This document shows positions 33,248 through 43,011 of a stretch of 64,000 nt of DNA, piece after piece (position 1 is the stretch's first letter; each line of letters begins with the position of its first letter). The DNA comes from Leifsonia shinshuensis (GTDB lineage: Bacteria > Actinomycetota > Actinomycetes > Actinomycetales > Microbacteriaceae), in NCBI RefSeq assembly GCF_014217625.1, contig NZ_CP043641.1, forward strand, positions 2,542,001 to 2,606,000, given 5' to 3'. The notes under the pieces are model-generated. The model saw only the letters and a list, made by a program, of their open reading frames with translations, did not search any database and was not told the DNA's origin. The translations under genes and the position numbers were made by a program.

Positions 33248-34420
33248 TCAGACCACGAGCGCGCGGATCGCGGTCGCCGCCGCACCCCGCGCCCAGTCCT
33301 CGAACGTGTGCGGCCGAACGGCAAGCTCGCACTGATCGGCGGAGGCGAACACGTGCTCCGCGTACGAGCGGCGGAGCGGCTCCTCGATGAGATCGAAGTC
33401 GGCCACTCCCTCTCCACCGATCACGACGAGCTCCGGGCCGACCAGATTGACCAGGCTCGCGATCGCGGCGCCGATCACCCGGCCCGCCTCGTCGAAGACC
33501 TCGACGGCGGCGCCGTCCCCGGCCCTCCGCAGCTCCACCGCTTCGCCCATCGTGACAGGACGCCCGTGCGCGGCTGAGATCGCGGCCACGATCGCCGTCG
33601 TGGAGGCCACCGCCTCCACGCAGCCGCGACGGCCGCACGCACACACCTTGTCGGGCGACGTGAGCGGGAGGTGACCGATCTCGCCTGCCACTCCGTAGGC
33701 GCCCTCGACGACCTCGCCGTTCAGGTGCAGGCCGGAGCCGATGCCGCGGCCGATGGTGACGATCGCGAACGAGCTCGTCCCGAGCCCGACGCCGAACCAG
33801 TGCTCGCCGATGGTGAGCGCCCGCACGTCGTTCTCGACCACCACGCGCCTGCCGAGCCGCTCCTGGAGCGCGGCGCCCAGTTCGACGCCCTTCCACCCCA
33901 TCAGCGCGGAGTCGCGGACGACGCCCTTCTCGGTGTCGACATCACCCGACACGGCGACGCCGACGGACGCCAGCCGAGAGCCCAGTCCGTCGAGGCCCGT
34001 CTCCAAGAGCCCGCAGAGCTCCACGATCGCGTCGGCGACCTCCGTCGGTGCCTGCGATGTCAGCGGCAACCGCTCCGACGCGATCACCCGTGTGGTGAGG
34101 TCGGTGGCGACGCCGATCAGCTCGTCCGCGTTCACCTTGATCCCGAGCGTCACCACCGCGTCGGGAACGAGCGCGACCGGGCTCACCGGTCGGCCGGGCA
34201 GGCCGGTCAGGGTCGGCCCGAGCGAGTCGTTCAGGAGTCCCACGGCGACCAGCGGAGCGACGGCCTTGGTCACGGCCGCCTGCGACAGGCCCGTGAGCTT
34301 GGCCACGTCGATCCGGCTGATCGGGCTCCTGGTGAGGATCGTGGTGAACACGCGCGTGGCAGCGTCGGACGACGAGCCGAGCAGCGCCGTCCGTGTCCGC
34401 ACCTCGTCGTTCATGTCCAT
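33248..34420 (-). CDS. ROK-family transcriptional repressor 1
   Basis: The 390-residue protein joins an N-terminal winged HTH (SRIDVAKLTGLSQAAVTKAV, residues about 32-52) to a ROK domain with the zinc motif CACGRRGCVE and GEIGHLPL. The ATP-binding DxGxT of ROK kinases is absent, as in XylR/NagC-type repressors. It is closely similar to the ROK protein at 46987, and the two flank the galactoside/fucoside genes. It lies 7 bp after the GH95 stop and is probably in the same transcript. Start ATG 34420 or 34414. Confidence 0.88.
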   Translation of the reverse strand: MDMNDEVRTRTALLGSSSDAATRVFTTILTRSPISRIDVAKLTGLSQAAVTKAVAPLVAVGLLNDSLGPTLTGLPGRPVSPVALVPDAVVTLGIKVNADELIGVATDLTTRVIASERLPLTSQAPTEVADAIVELCGLLETGLDGLGSRLASVGVAVSGDVDTEKGVVRDSALMGWKGVELGAALQERLGRRVVVENDVRALTIGEHWFGVGLGTSSFAIVTIGRGIGSGLHLNGEVVEGAYGVAGEIGHLPLTSPDKVCACGRRGCVEAVASTTAIVAAISAAHGRPVTMGEAVELRRAGDGAAVEVFDEAGRVIGAAIASLVNLVGPELVVIGGEGVADFDLIEEPLRRSYAEHVFASADQCELAVRPHTFEDWARGAAATAIRALVV

Positions 34421-34427
34421 CGCCCGA

Positions 34428-36836
34428 TCAGGATACGGGTTCCGGGACCGGGACGACGGCCGTTCCCGCCGCGGGGACGAGCACGTCGAAGTCGGAGCCG
34501 GCGGAGCGGACCGGCACGCGGCGCTCCGTCGTGCCGGGGTTGTGGAGCACGGCCTCCCGCAGCGCACCATCCGACCAGGCCAGGTCGACCACGATCCCGC
34601 CGCGGGCGTGGAGGCCGTCGACGCGGCCCTCCGGCCAGGCCGCGGGGAGCGCGGGCAGCAGGTGGATGCGACCGCCGTGGCTCTGCAGAAGCAGCTCCGC
34701 GATCGCGGCCGGGAAGCCGAGGTTGCCGTCGAGCTGGAACGGCGGGTGCGTACTGAACAGGTTCGGGAGGAGGCCGCCCCACTCCGAGCCGTCCACCGGC
34801 CCGTGCCTGCGGGCGTCCCCGCTGTAGGGGGCGAGCGCCTCGCGGAGCAGCTCGTGCGCGGTCTCGCCGTCGCCGAGCCGGGCGCGCAGCGCGATCTTCC
34901 ACGCCCAGGACCAGCCCATCGCGCCGGGGCCGCGGGCGTCGAGGAAGCGCCGGGCCCCGTCCGCTAGCGCGGGAGTCGACTCCGGGGTGATGAGCTCCAG
35001 CGGGTAGACGCCGACGAGGGCGGAGAGGTGCCGGTGGGCAGGCTCGTGCTCGGCGACCTCCGCCGACCACTCCAGCAGGCGGCCGTCGGAGCCGGTACGG
35101 GGGTCGGGGATGGTCCGGAGTGAGGCCACGACCTCCCGGCGCAGAGCGGCGTCGGCGCCTTCGGCATCGACGGTGTCGATCGCGACCGTGTCGATCGCGA
35201 CCAGGGCGCGCTCGAACAGCGCGCGGATCAGTTCGAGGTCCATCGTCGACGTCAGCCCGAGCGCCCGGGGCACGCCGTCCGCGTCGAGGTACTGGTTCTC
35301 CGGTGAGGTGGACGGCGCGAGGTAGGCGACGCCGTCGGCGTCGACCTGCAGCCAGTCGAGGCAGAATTCGGTCGCACCGCGCAGCAGCGGCCAGATCCGC
35401 TCGCGCAGCAACGCGTCGTCACCGGTGAACTCGTACTGGTCCCAGAGCGAGTGGCAGAGCCAGACGCCGCCCATCATCCAGATCGCCCAGCTCGGAGCGC
35501 CGTGCCCCATGCCGACCGGGAGGCTCCAGCCCCACAGGTCGCTGTTGTGGTGCGCGACCCAGCCGCGGGCGCCGTAGAGCTCGCGCGCGACATCCCGGCC
35601 GGTGAGCGCGATGCGCTCGACCAGCGAGATCAGCGGCTCCGCCTCCGCCGTGAGCCCGAGCGGGCCGGCCGCCCAGTAGTTCATCTCGGTGTTGATGTTG
35701 ATCGTGTAGTTGGAGGACCAGGCGGGCCGCAGCTCGCCGTTCCAGATGCCCTGGAGGTTGGCCGCGGGTCCGCCGGGGGTCGAGCAGGACTCCAGGAGGT
35801 AGCGGCCGTACTCGGCCGCGACCGTCGCGCGGAGGCCGTCATCGGCGCCGTCGAGCACGTCCCGCTGCACATCCCACCGGCCGGCACGCCGGCCGCCGAT
35901 CGCGAACCGCGCCGCCGCACGGCGCTGCACGCCGGCGACGGACGGGGACGTGTTCTCGCCAAGCGCGCCGAGAACGCGCTCCCGCGCGCGGTTCCGGATC
36001 GTCTCATGGGAGACGCTCCGCCACTCGTCGTCTGCGCCGGCCCACCACGACTCAGCGCGGGACGACGACGAGAGGGCGATCGACAACCGACTGGCATGAC
36101 GGATCGTCAGACCGGAGTCGTCGGATTCGGCCGTGCCGTCGCTTCGCACACCAAGGGCCGTGGATGCGAAGCCGTCATATGTTCCGTCGCCCGGCTCCGC
36201 GTAGCGCAGGGCGGGGACGACGGAGGGTTCGTGCAAGGGCGCCCCGTCGATCGGGACGGCCAGGTCGAGCTCGAGCTCGCCGTTTCCGTTACGGCGGCCG
36301 AGCTCCCGCAGCGGGGAGGTCAGGCTCACGCGCACCTCGGGCAGCGGCCCGTCCGCCTCGATGCGGACGACGAGCGTGTGCCCGGCGACCCACGAGACGC
36401 GGCGGACGGCGACGCCGCCGACCTCCAACCGCTCCTCCAGGTACGCCTCGTCCAGGTCGAGCACGCGCGCGGGCTCCCCTGCGGCCGGGACGGCTCCGGG
36501 GAGTCCGACGAGCAGGTCGGCGAGCGGCAGGAACTCCTGCGAGTACCGGCCCTCGAAGGTCAGGAGGAGGCGCTCGGCCTCGGCGAGGTCGCCGCTCGCG
36601 AGCGCGGCGCGCACCTCGCCCAGCCGGGAGGGGCCGGCGCCGCCCGCGAGGACGCGGCGCAGCTCCTCTGCCGCGGTGTCCGGGCTGCCCGACCAGATCG
36701 TGGCGTCGTTCACCTGGTAGCGGCCGGTCGCGCCGCCGAACACCATCGCGCCGAGGCGCCCGTCGCCGAGCGGGACGGCCTCCTCCCAGTGGGCGGCGGG
36801 CGCCGGCCAGGAGAGCTGGAGCGTGTTCTTCGTCAT
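34428..36836 (-). CDS. GH95 alpha-L-fucosidase/alpha-L-galactosidase
   Basis: The 802-residue protein has the GH95 order: beta-sandwich N-domain opening LQLSWPAPAAHWEEAVPLGDGRLGAMVFGG (part), then an (alpha/alpha)6 barrel with NYTININTEMNYWAAGPLGL, VAHHNSDLWGW and WMMGGVWLCHSLWDQYEFTGD (part). Family members invert alpha-1,2-fucosides or alpha-L-galactosides. It has no signal peptide, so it acts on imported oligosaccharides. ATG 36836 starts at the conserved LSW segment. It diverges from GH36 across the TTGACA palindrome. Confidence 0.88.
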   Translation of the reverse strand: MTKNTLQLSWPAPAAHWEEAVPLGDGRLGAMVFGGATGRYQVNDATIWSGSPDTAAEELRRVLAGGAGPSRLGEVRAALASGDLAEAERLLLTFEGRYSQEFLPLADLLVGLPGAVPAAGEPARVLDLDEAYLEERLEVGGVAVRRVSWVAGHTLVVRIEADGPLPEVRVSLTSPLRELGRRNGNGELELDLAVPIDGAPLHEPSVVPALRYAEPGDGTYDGFASTALGVRSDGTAESDDSGLTIRHASRLSIALSSSSRAESWWAGADDEWRSVSHETIRNRARERVLGALGENTSPSVAGVQRRAAARFAIGGRRAGRWDVQRDVLDGADDGLRATVAAEYGRYLLESCSTPGGPAANLQGIWNGELRPAWSSNYTININTEMNYWAAGPLGLTAEAEPLISLVERIALTGRDVARELYGARGWVAHHNSDLWGWSLPVGMGHGAPSWAIWMMGGVWLCHSLWDQYEFTGDDALLRERIWPLLRGATEFCLDWLQVDADGVAYLAPSTSPENQYLDADGVPRALGLTSTMDLELIRALFERALVAIDTVAIDTVDAEGADAALRREVVASLRTIPDPRTGSDGRLLEWSAEVAEHEPAHRHLSALVGVYPLELITPESTPALADGARRFLDARGPGAMGWSWAWKIALRARLGDGETAHELLREALAPYSGDARRHGPVDGSEWGGLLPNLFSTHPPFQLDGNLGFPAAIAELLLQSHGGRIHLLPALPAAWPEGRVDGLHARGGIVVDLAWSDGALREAVLHNPGTTERRVPVRSAGSDFDVLVPAAGTAVVPVPEPVS

Positions 36837-36926
36837 GGGGGTCCCGAGTGTCCGTTCACCGATCGCAGGAGGCCGATTCACGTCCGTGTGCTGGACCGGA
36901 AATCGCCGGGCGGGGTTGCAGATCAC

Positions 36927-36956
36927 ACAGTAGGCATGGTTTATTGACACTGTCAA
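36927..36956. promoter_or_regulatory. Promoter for GH95 with ROK-operator-like palindrome
   Basis: TTGACA-C-TGTCAA (36944-36956) is a perfect palindrome. On the minus strand its TTGACA (36956-36951) works as -35, with TACTGT as -10 after 18 bases (36932-36927). A very similar palindrome lies at 46837-46849. The GH36 start is 27 bases away on the other strand, so one operator could control both directions. Confidence 0.6.
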
Positions 36957-36983
36957 GCAATCCCATCCTCCGAGGAGCCATCC

Positions 36984-39197
36984 ATGCTCGACGGCTACGG
37001 CGCCGTACTCGCCCTGCGTGCTGCGGGCACCTCCTTCGTCCTCGACACGGACGGACGAGTGCCCCGCGTGCTGCACTGGGGCGCCGACCTCGGACCGCTC
37101 GATCCCGCCACGATGGAGGCCCTGCGCGACAGCGGCGGCCCCGCCGTGCTCAACAACTCGCCGGACGTCCCACGGTCGTTCAGCCTGTGGCCCAGCGAGT
37201 TCGAGGGCTGGGCCGGGACACCCGCCCAGGAGGGCCACGCCGCCGGTTCGGCGACGACGCCCCGCCCGCACACCGTGGCCGTGCGCTACGAGACCGACGG
37301 CCCGGACGGCGACCTCGGCGGCCGCATCGAACTCGACCTCGCGGACGAGATCACCGCGCTGCGCTCGACCATGTCGATCGCACTCGACCGGTTCGGGGTG
37401 CTCGCGGTCGACGTCACCGTCACCCGCGACGCGGCCCTCTCCGCCGACGAGGTGACCGAGCCGTACACGCTCGACGCGCTCCGCGTCCTGCTGCCGGTGC
37501 CGGAGCGCGCGACTGACATCCTCGACTTCACGGGCAAGTGGTGCCGGGAGCGCGCGCCCCAGCGCGGCCCGCTGTTCTTCGGCAGCCACGTCCGCCGCGC
37601 CCGGCGCGGCAAGCCGGGCCACGACGCCCCGTTCCTGGTCGTCGCCGGCACCGAGGACCTCGGCTTCCGCCGCGGGGAGGCCTGGGCCGCGCACCTCGCC
37701 TGGAGCGGCGACGCCGAGTACGTCGTGGAGCGGCTCACCGAGGGCGCCGGCCCGTTCTCCTCCGTCCTGGGCGCGGGCGAAGGCCTCCGCCCCGGCGAGA
37801 TCGCACTGGAGGACGGTGACAGCTACGTGGCGCCGACCGCGCTGTTCCTGTGGTCGGCGGACGGCCTCGACGGGCTGGCGGACCGCCTCCACCGCCGGCT
37901 GCGCGCCCGTCCCTCGCACCCGGTCAAGCCGCGCCCGCTCACGCTCAACTCGTGGGAGGCCGTCTACTTCGACCACGACCTGGACCGCCTCACCGCCCTC
38001 GTGGAGCGCGCCGCCCGGGTGGGCGTCGAGCGCGTGGTGCTGGACGACGGCTGGTTCCACGGCCGCCGCGGCGCGAACGCCGGGCTCGGCGACTGGATCG
38101 TCGACCGCTCCGTCTGGCCCGACGGCCTCGGCCCGCTGGTCGACATCGTCCGCGCGCACGGGATGGAGTTCGGGCTCTGGTTCGAGCCGGAGATGATCAA
38201 CCTCGACTCCGACCTGGCGCGCGCGCACCCCGACTGGGTCCTCGGCCCGCGCCAGGCGCTCGGCGCCACCGCACGCGACCAGTACGTGCTCGACCTCACC
38301 CGCCCCGACGCCTACGCGTACGTGCTCGAGCGGATCAGCGCGATCGTCGCCGAGTACGGCGTCGACTACCTCAAGTGGGACCACAACCGCGACCTGTCGG
38401 AGGCCGTCAGCGGCTACGCCGGCGTCGACCGGCCCGCGGTCCACGAGCAGACCGTCGCGCTGTACCGGATGCTGGACACGCTGCGCGCCCGGCATCCCGG
38501 GCTGGAGATCGAGACCTGCTCCGGCGGCGGAGGCCGCGTCGACCTCGGCATCCTCGACCGCACCGACCGGGTCTGGGCGTCCGACTGCAACGACCCGGTG
38601 GAGCGCCTCCAGATCGAGCGCTGGACCCGGATGCTGCTGCCGCCCGAGCTGATCGGGTCGCACCTCGGCGCCGAGCGCTCGCACACGACCTCCCGGCGCA
38701 CGGACCTGGCGTTCCGCCTGATCGTCGCGCTGACCGCGCACGCCGGGATCGAGTGGGACCTCCAGGAGGCCGACGACGAGCAGCTCGAGCAGATCGCGCG
38801 CTGGGGCGCCGCCTACCGCGAGTTGCGCGGCCTCATCCACTCCGGGCAGGTCGTGAACGCCGACCTCGCCGACGACACCACGCTGCTGACCGGCGTCGTC
38901 GCCGGCGACGGGAGCCGTGCGATCTTCACCTGGGCGCGGCTCGGCACCTCGGCGCCCGGCCAGTCCGGCCGGGTGCGCCTTCCCGGACTCGACGCCGGAG
39001 CGCGCTACGCGGTGCGCGTCCGCGACGACTTCGGTCCCGCGAGCCGGCACCAGAGCGCCGACCCGGCCTGGGTAGCCGCCGCGGCGAGCGCCGGCGGCGT
39101 CGTCCTCCCCGGCTCCGTCCTCGCCGTCGCCGGCGTCCCGCTGCCCACCCTCAACCCCCAACAAGCGATGCTGTTCGATCTCGTGCGGGTGCCCTGA
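36984..39197 (+). CDS. GH36 alpha-galactosidase
   Basis: The 737-residue protein has the GH36 layout: N-terminal beta-supersandwich, (beta/alpha)8 barrel with VLDDGWFHGRRG, FGLWFEPEMIN, YLKWDHNR with nucleophile Asp466 and WASDCNDP with acid/base Asp534, and a short beta C-domain. It releases alpha-galactose from raffinose-type oligosaccharides or galactomannan fragments. It lacks a signal peptide. GAGGAG precedes ATG 36984. Confidence 0.95.
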   Translation: MLDGYGAVLALRAAGTSFVLDTDGRVPRVLHWGADLGPLDPATMEALRDSGGPAVLNNSPDVPRSFSLWPSEFEGWAGTPAQEGHAAGSATTPRPHTVAVRYETDGPDGDLGGRIELDLADEITALRSTMSIALDRFGVLAVDVTVTRDAALSADEVTEPYTLDALRVLLPVPERATDILDFTGKWCRERAPQRGPLFFGSHVRRARRGKPGHDAPFLVVAGTEDLGFRRGEAWAAHLAWSGDAEYVVERLTEGAGPFSSVLGAGEGLRPGEIALEDGDSYVAPTALFLWSADGLDGLADRLHRRLRARPSHPVKPRPLTLNSWEAVYFDHDLDRLTALVERAARVGVERVVLDDGWFHGRRGANAGLGDWIVDRSVWPDGLGPLVDIVRAHGMEFGLWFEPEMINLDSDLARAHPDWVLGPRQALGATARDQYVLDLTRPDAYAYVLERISAIVAEYGVDYLKWDHNRDLSEAVSGYAGVDRPAVHEQTVALYRMLDTLRARHPGLEIETCSGGGGRVDLGILDRTDRVWASDCNDPVERLQIERWTRMLLPPELIGSHLGAERSHTTSRRTDLAFRLIVALTAHAGIEWDLQEADDEQLEQIARWGAAYRELRGLIHSGQVVNADLADDTTLLTGVVAGDGSRAIFTWARLGTSAPGQSGRVRLPGLDAGARYAVRVRDDFGPASRHQSADPAWVAAAASAGGVVLPGSVLAVAGVPLPTLNPQQAMLFDLVRVP

Positions 39198-39288
39198 CCC
39201 AGAAGCGCGATCGCCCCAGTCACAGACGGCCCACCACATATCGCTCCTGCGCATCGCTGCGTTCGAGCGCTTCAGAGAGGAAGAACGT

Positions 39289-41865
39289 ATGACAGGCCAG
39301 ACACGCTCGCGACGAGGGCGGAACGCCCTGCTCGCGACGATCGCGGCGCTGGGGCTCGTGGCGGCTGCGGCGGCTCCCGCCGGGGCGACGCCGACGGGCA
39401 CCCCGACGCCCACCGCACCGGCGACGAGCACGGCGACGCCGAGCCCGACCCCGACCCCGACCCCGACCGGGACACCGTCGGCGAAGGCGACCTCCACCCC
39501 GAAGGCGACCTCCACCCCCACGCCGACCTCCACCGCGACGCCCACGCCGACACCGGCCCCCGCTCCCACCCCCGACCCCTGGGCCGTCAAGCCCTACCTG
39601 GGCTGGAGCAGCTACTCGATGCAGGTCTACAGCGGCAACGGCAAGTGGATCACCGCGGACCAGATCATCGCCCAGTCCGACGCCATGAAGGCCAAGTTGA
39701 GCAGGGCCGGGTACGACTACATCAACGTCGACTCCGGCTGGAACGACGGCGTCGACGCCAACGGCCGGCCCGTGCCGAGTGCGACGCTGTACCCGCAGGG
39801 GCTGAAGAAGGTGATCGACCACGTCCACGCGAACGGCCAGAAGTTCGGCCTCTACTTCATCCCGGGCATCTCGCCCGCGGTCTACCAGGCGGCGTACCCG
39901 ATCGCGAACGCGCCGGGCTGCACCACGCACGACATCGTCAAGCAGCCGCTGCAGCAGGCCGACTACTGGAAGATCGGCTACCGCCTGGACTTCTCGAACC
40001 CGTGCGCGCAGAAGTACATCGACTCCATCGTCGACCAGCTCGCCTCGTGGGGCGTCAACTTCGTCAAGTTCGACAGCGTCACCCCTGGCTCCGGCATCAG
40101 CGACCTCTCGCTGGACGCGCGTGACGACGTCGCCGCCTGGTCGAAGGCGCTGAAGGCCAAGGGGATCTGGTTCGAGCTGTCCTGGGCGGTCGACATCAAC
40201 TACGCCGACACCTGGAAGCAGTACGCGAACGGCTGGCGCGTGGAGTGGGACGTCGAGGCGTACGCGCCGGGCGTGCAGCTCACCCAGTGGAGCAACATCG
40301 CGCGCCTGTTCCCGCGTGCCGCCGACTGGTGGCGCTACGCCGGCCCGGGCGGCTGGAACGACTTCGACTCGCTCGACGTCGGCAACGGCACGATGGACGG
40401 CCTCACCCAGGACGAGCGCCGCACCGCTACCACGCTGTGGGCGATCTCGGCGGCTCCGATGTACGTCGGCAACGACCTGACCAAGCTCGACCAGTTCGGC
40501 GTCGACCTGCTCACCAACAAGGAGGTCGTGGCGGTCGACCAGGCCGGAACGCCTGCCCAGCCGGTGTCGACCTCCACCAACAAGCAGGTCTGGTACGCCC
40601 CGAACAAGGACGGCAGCTACACCGTCGCCCTGTTCAACCTCGGCCCGACCGACTCCGACATCACCGCGAACTGGTCGGACATCGGCCTCAGCGGCCCGGC
40701 GAAGGTCCGCGACCTGTGGGCCGGCAAGAACCTCGGCACGTTCGACGCGGGCTACACCGGCAAGCTCGTCCCGATCCACGGCGTCCGCCTGCTCCGGGTG
40801 ACCCCGCAGAGCGGCACGACGGTCGCGCTGAACGACGACGCCCAGCGGGTGACCTACGCGGGCACCTGGACGCGCAACGGCGGCAACGAGGTCGCTGCGA
40901 CCACCCAGCCGCTCCAGGTCGCGGTCGGCGACTCGTCGACGGGCACCGTGCCGACGCCTCCCGCGTCCGGCCGGATCGTCGCGGTCAACGACAGCGACGC
41001 GGGCATCACATACACCGGCAGCTGGGGGCAGAGCGGAGGCCGCGGTCTCGGCGACTACCAGGACGACGTGCACTACACCGAGGGCGACGGCTCGTCGTTC
41101 CAGTACACGTTCACCGGCACCGGAATCGACTACGTGACCGAGCTCGACCAGTCCCAGGGCGCCGTGGACGTGTACCTCGACGGCCAGTTCCAGAAGACCG
41201 TGGACACGAGCCGGGCCGCCGGGCAGTCGCGGCTTGCGCAGCAGGTGGTGTGGAGCGCCAGCGGCCTCCCGAACGGTTCGCACACCCTGCGGGTGGTCAA
41301 GAAGTCGGGCCAGTTCATGCTGCTCGACAAGCTGGACGTCACGCTGGCGAGCCTGCTCGACCCCGACACCGCGGTGTTCGACAAGGCGAAGCCCGCCGAC
41401 GTCGCCGTGACCCTGCAGCGCGACGGCAGCGAGCTCGCCGGCATCGTGCGCGACGGCACGGCGCTCAAGCGCGGCACGGACTACACCGTCTCGGGGACGA
41501 CCGTGACCATCGCCTCGGCGTACCTCGCGGGCATCGCGGACGGTACCGTCTCGCTCGGCTTCCAGTTCCGCGGGGACGCGCACGACGACATCCACGCGAC
41601 GACGGCGGACGGGGACACGGTCGGCCTGACCTTCACCGGCAGCGGCGTCTCGTGGATCGGACCGACCGCGCCCGACCAGGGCAAAGCCGAGGTCTTCATC
41701 GACGGGAAGCTCGCCAAGACGGTCGACACGCACTCGGACAGCCGCCGCACCGGACAGAAGCTGTACAGCGTGAGCGGCCTGCGGTCCGGGCAGCACACCA
41801 TCCTGGTGAAGAAAGTGTCGGGGGACATCCTCCGCAACGACGTCTTCCAATACACCGCCAAATGA
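39289..41865 (+). CDS. Secreted GH27 alpha-galactosidase with duplicated C-terminal modules
   Basis: The 858-residue protein has a signal peptide (to about Ala33), a Thr/Pro/Ser repeat linker (34-96), a GH27 barrel (KPYLGWSSYS at 101; KFDSV with nucleophile Asp262; VEWDVEAY with acid/base Asp321) and a C-terminal beta domain. Two similar beta-sandwich modules follow (about 563-687 and 725-858), each with TFTGxG, KTVDT, GxHTxxVKK, with an X2-like Ig module (FDKAKPADVAVTL, about 690-770) set between or within them. It attacks alpha-galactose on external polymers before import. GAGAGGAAG precedes ATG 39289. Confidence 0.92.
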   Translation: MTGQTRSRRGRNALLATIAALGLVAAAAAPAGATPTGTPTPTAPATSTATPSPTPTPTPTGTPSAKATSTPKATSTPTPTSTATPTPTPAPAPTPDPWAVKPYLGWSSYSMQVYSGNGKWITADQIIAQSDAMKAKLSRAGYDYINVDSGWNDGVDANGRPVPSATLYPQGLKKVIDHVHANGQKFGLYFIPGISPAVYQAAYPIANAPGCTTHDIVKQPLQQADYWKIGYRLDFSNPCAQKYIDSIVDQLASWGVNFVKFDSVTPGSGISDLSLDARDDVAAWSKALKAKGIWFELSWAVDINYADTWKQYANGWRVEWDVEAYAPGVQLTQWSNIARLFPRAADWWRYAGPGGWNDFDSLDVGNGTMDGLTQDERRTATTLWAISAAPMYVGNDLTKLDQFGVDLLTNKEVVAVDQAGTPAQPVSTSTNKQVWYAPNKDGSYTVALFNLGPTDSDITANWSDIGLSGPAKVRDLWAGKNLGTFDAGYTGKLVPIHGVRLLRVTPQSGTTVALNDDAQRVTYAGTWTRNGGNEVAATTQPLQVAVGDSSTGTVPTPPASGRIVAVNDSDAGITYTGSWGQSGGRGLGDYQDDVHYTEGDGSSFQYTFTGTGIDYVTELDQSQGAVDVYLDGQFQKTVDTSRAAGQSRLAQQVVWSASGLPNGSHTLRVVKKSGQFMLLDKLDVTLASLLDPDTAVFDKAKPADVAVTLQRDGSELAGIVRDGTALKRGTDYTVSGTTVTIASAYLAGIADGTVSLGFQFRGDAHDDIHATTADGDTVGLTFTGSGVSWIGPTAPDQGKAEVFIDGKLAKTVDTHSDSRRTGQKLYSVSGLRSGQHTILVKKVSGDILRNDVFQYTAK

Positions 41866-41881
41866 TCATCTGAGGAGTCCC

Positions 41882-42022
41882 ATGCCCCACGTCGCCCGAT
41901 CCGTCCCCGTCGGCCTGCCCGCCGACTCCCGCGATCGGAGCGACCCCGTGTCGCCCGGCGAGGGCCACGTCCGCCTCGGCGCGGACGCCCTCGCCGGGCG
42001 CACCGAGGGGATGCCGCGATGA
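41882..42022 (+). CDS. 46-residue small protein coupled to the esterase gene
   Basis: ATG 41882 follows GAGGAG by 5 bases and opens 46 codons (MPHVARSVPVGLPADSRDRS...) ending in TGA at 42020-42022, which overlaps the esterase ATG (ATGA). The spacing to the GH27 gene is 16 bp. The peptide is Arg/Asp-rich, hydrophilic and unfamiliar. It could be a real small protein, a coupling leader, or the remnant of a larger gene. Confidence 0.5.
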   Translation: MPHVARSVPVGLPADSRDRSDPVSPGEGHVRLGADALAGRTEGMPR

Positions 42023-42936
42023 CCGGCGCCCCGTACCCCGCCGTGCTCGGCGCCGAACCCCTGCCGACGCCCGACGACTACGACGACTTCTGGGCGGACG
42101 CCCTCGACAGCGCTCGCCGGCACAGCGTCGCACCCCGGGCGGTCCGCGTGGAGACCCTGCTGACGACGATCGACGTCTACGACTTCTCGTTCTCCGGCTC
42201 CCGGGGACGCACCGTCACGGGCTGGCTGCGGCTCCCCCGTCACCGCGAAGGCGCCGTTCCCGCGGTCGTCCACGCCAACGGCTACGGCGCCGGGCGGCTC
42301 TCCCCGTTCGACGACCTGACCTGGTCGGCCGCCGGCTACGCGCACCTCGTGGTGAACATCCACGGCCAGGGCGGCGGCAGCACCGGCCACCTCCTCGACG
42401 GCATCGAGGACCCCCGGCGCTACTACTACCGGGACGTCCTCGTGGACGCGGCGCGCGCGGTGGACGCCGTGCGCGAGCTCGACAGTGTCGACGCGTCGCG
42501 CGTGGCGATGATCGGGAACAGCCAGGGCGGCGGGATCGCGCTCGGCGCCGGGGCGCTCGCCCAGGGGCTGGTCGCGGTGCTCGCGCAGGCCCCGTTCCTG
42601 ACCGACGCGCCGACCGCCCTCCGACGCGCCGCGCAGGGGCCGTGGACGGAGCTGCGCGGCTACCTGACCGAGCATCCCGAACGCTCGGACGCGGTCGCAC
42701 GCACGCTCGCCTACGTCGACGGCGTCACCTCGGCGCGGCACGCGACCGCTCCCGGCTGGATCTCCGACGGGCTGGACGACGACATCTGCCCGCCCGAGAC
42801 GGCACGCACCGCGGTCGCCGCGTACGCGGCCCCCGTGCTGTTCCGCGAGTGGCCGGGCGCCGGTCACGAGGCCGGCGGAAGCGGGGACGTGGAGGCCGCG
42901 CTGCGGGCCCTGCGGCAGCGGTTCGCGATCGGCTGA
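42019..42936 (+). CDS. Alpha/beta-hydrolase, acetyl-xylan esterase (AXE1)-like
   Basis: The 305-residue protein resembles cephalosporin-C deacetylase/acetyl-xylan esterases: PTPDDYDDFWADAL near the N-terminus, NIHGQGGGS, nucleophile Ser in GNSQGGG, and catalytic Asp and His in SDGLDDDICPP and GAGHEAG. These remove acetyl groups from oligosaccharides inside the cell. It has no signal peptide. It fits the neighbouring galactosidases: acetylated galactoglucomannan or pectic side chains would be suitable substrates. Confidence 0.82.
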   Translation: MTGAPYPAVLGAEPLPTPDDYDDFWADALDSARRHSVAPRAVRVETLLTTIDVYDFSFSGSRGRTVTGWLRLPRHREGAVPAVVHANGYGAGRLSPFDDLTWSAAGYAHLVVNIHGQGGGSTGHLLDGIEDPRRYYYRDVLVDAARAVDAVRELDSVDASRVAMIGNSQGGGIALGAGALAQGLVAVLAQAPFLTDAPTALRRAAQGPWTELRGYLTEHPERSDAVARTLAYVDGVTSARHATAPGWISDGLDDDICPPETARTAVAAYAAPVLFREWPGAGHEAGGSGDVEAALRALRQRFAIG

Positions 42937-42963
42937 GCCGTCCCCTGCTCCTCTCTTAAACGA

Positions 42964-43002
42964 CTCCGGCCCGGCCCCGACATCGTCGGGACCGGGCCGG
43001 AG
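42964..43002. terminator. Bidirectional terminator between esterase and binding-protein genes
   Basis: CTCCGGCCCGGCCCCGAC (42964-42981) pairs with 42985-43002 over 18 bp with one mismatch around a 3-base loop. Toward the minus strand it is followed by TCGTTTAAG; on the plus side there is no T-tract. It separates convergent genes. Confidence 0.8.
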
Positions 43003-43011
43003 CTCGTCAGG

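Noticed and set aside
34428..39590. A 1720-codon minus-strand frame suggesting a giant GH95 fusion
   Set aside because: Only 34428-36836 encodes GH95. The rest is antisense to the GH36 and GH27 genes and has no recognisable domain.
39391..39590. Short repeats resembling a microsatellite or CRISPR-like array
   Set aside because: They encode the Thr/Pro/Ser linker of the secreted GH27 enzyme; there are no equal spacers.
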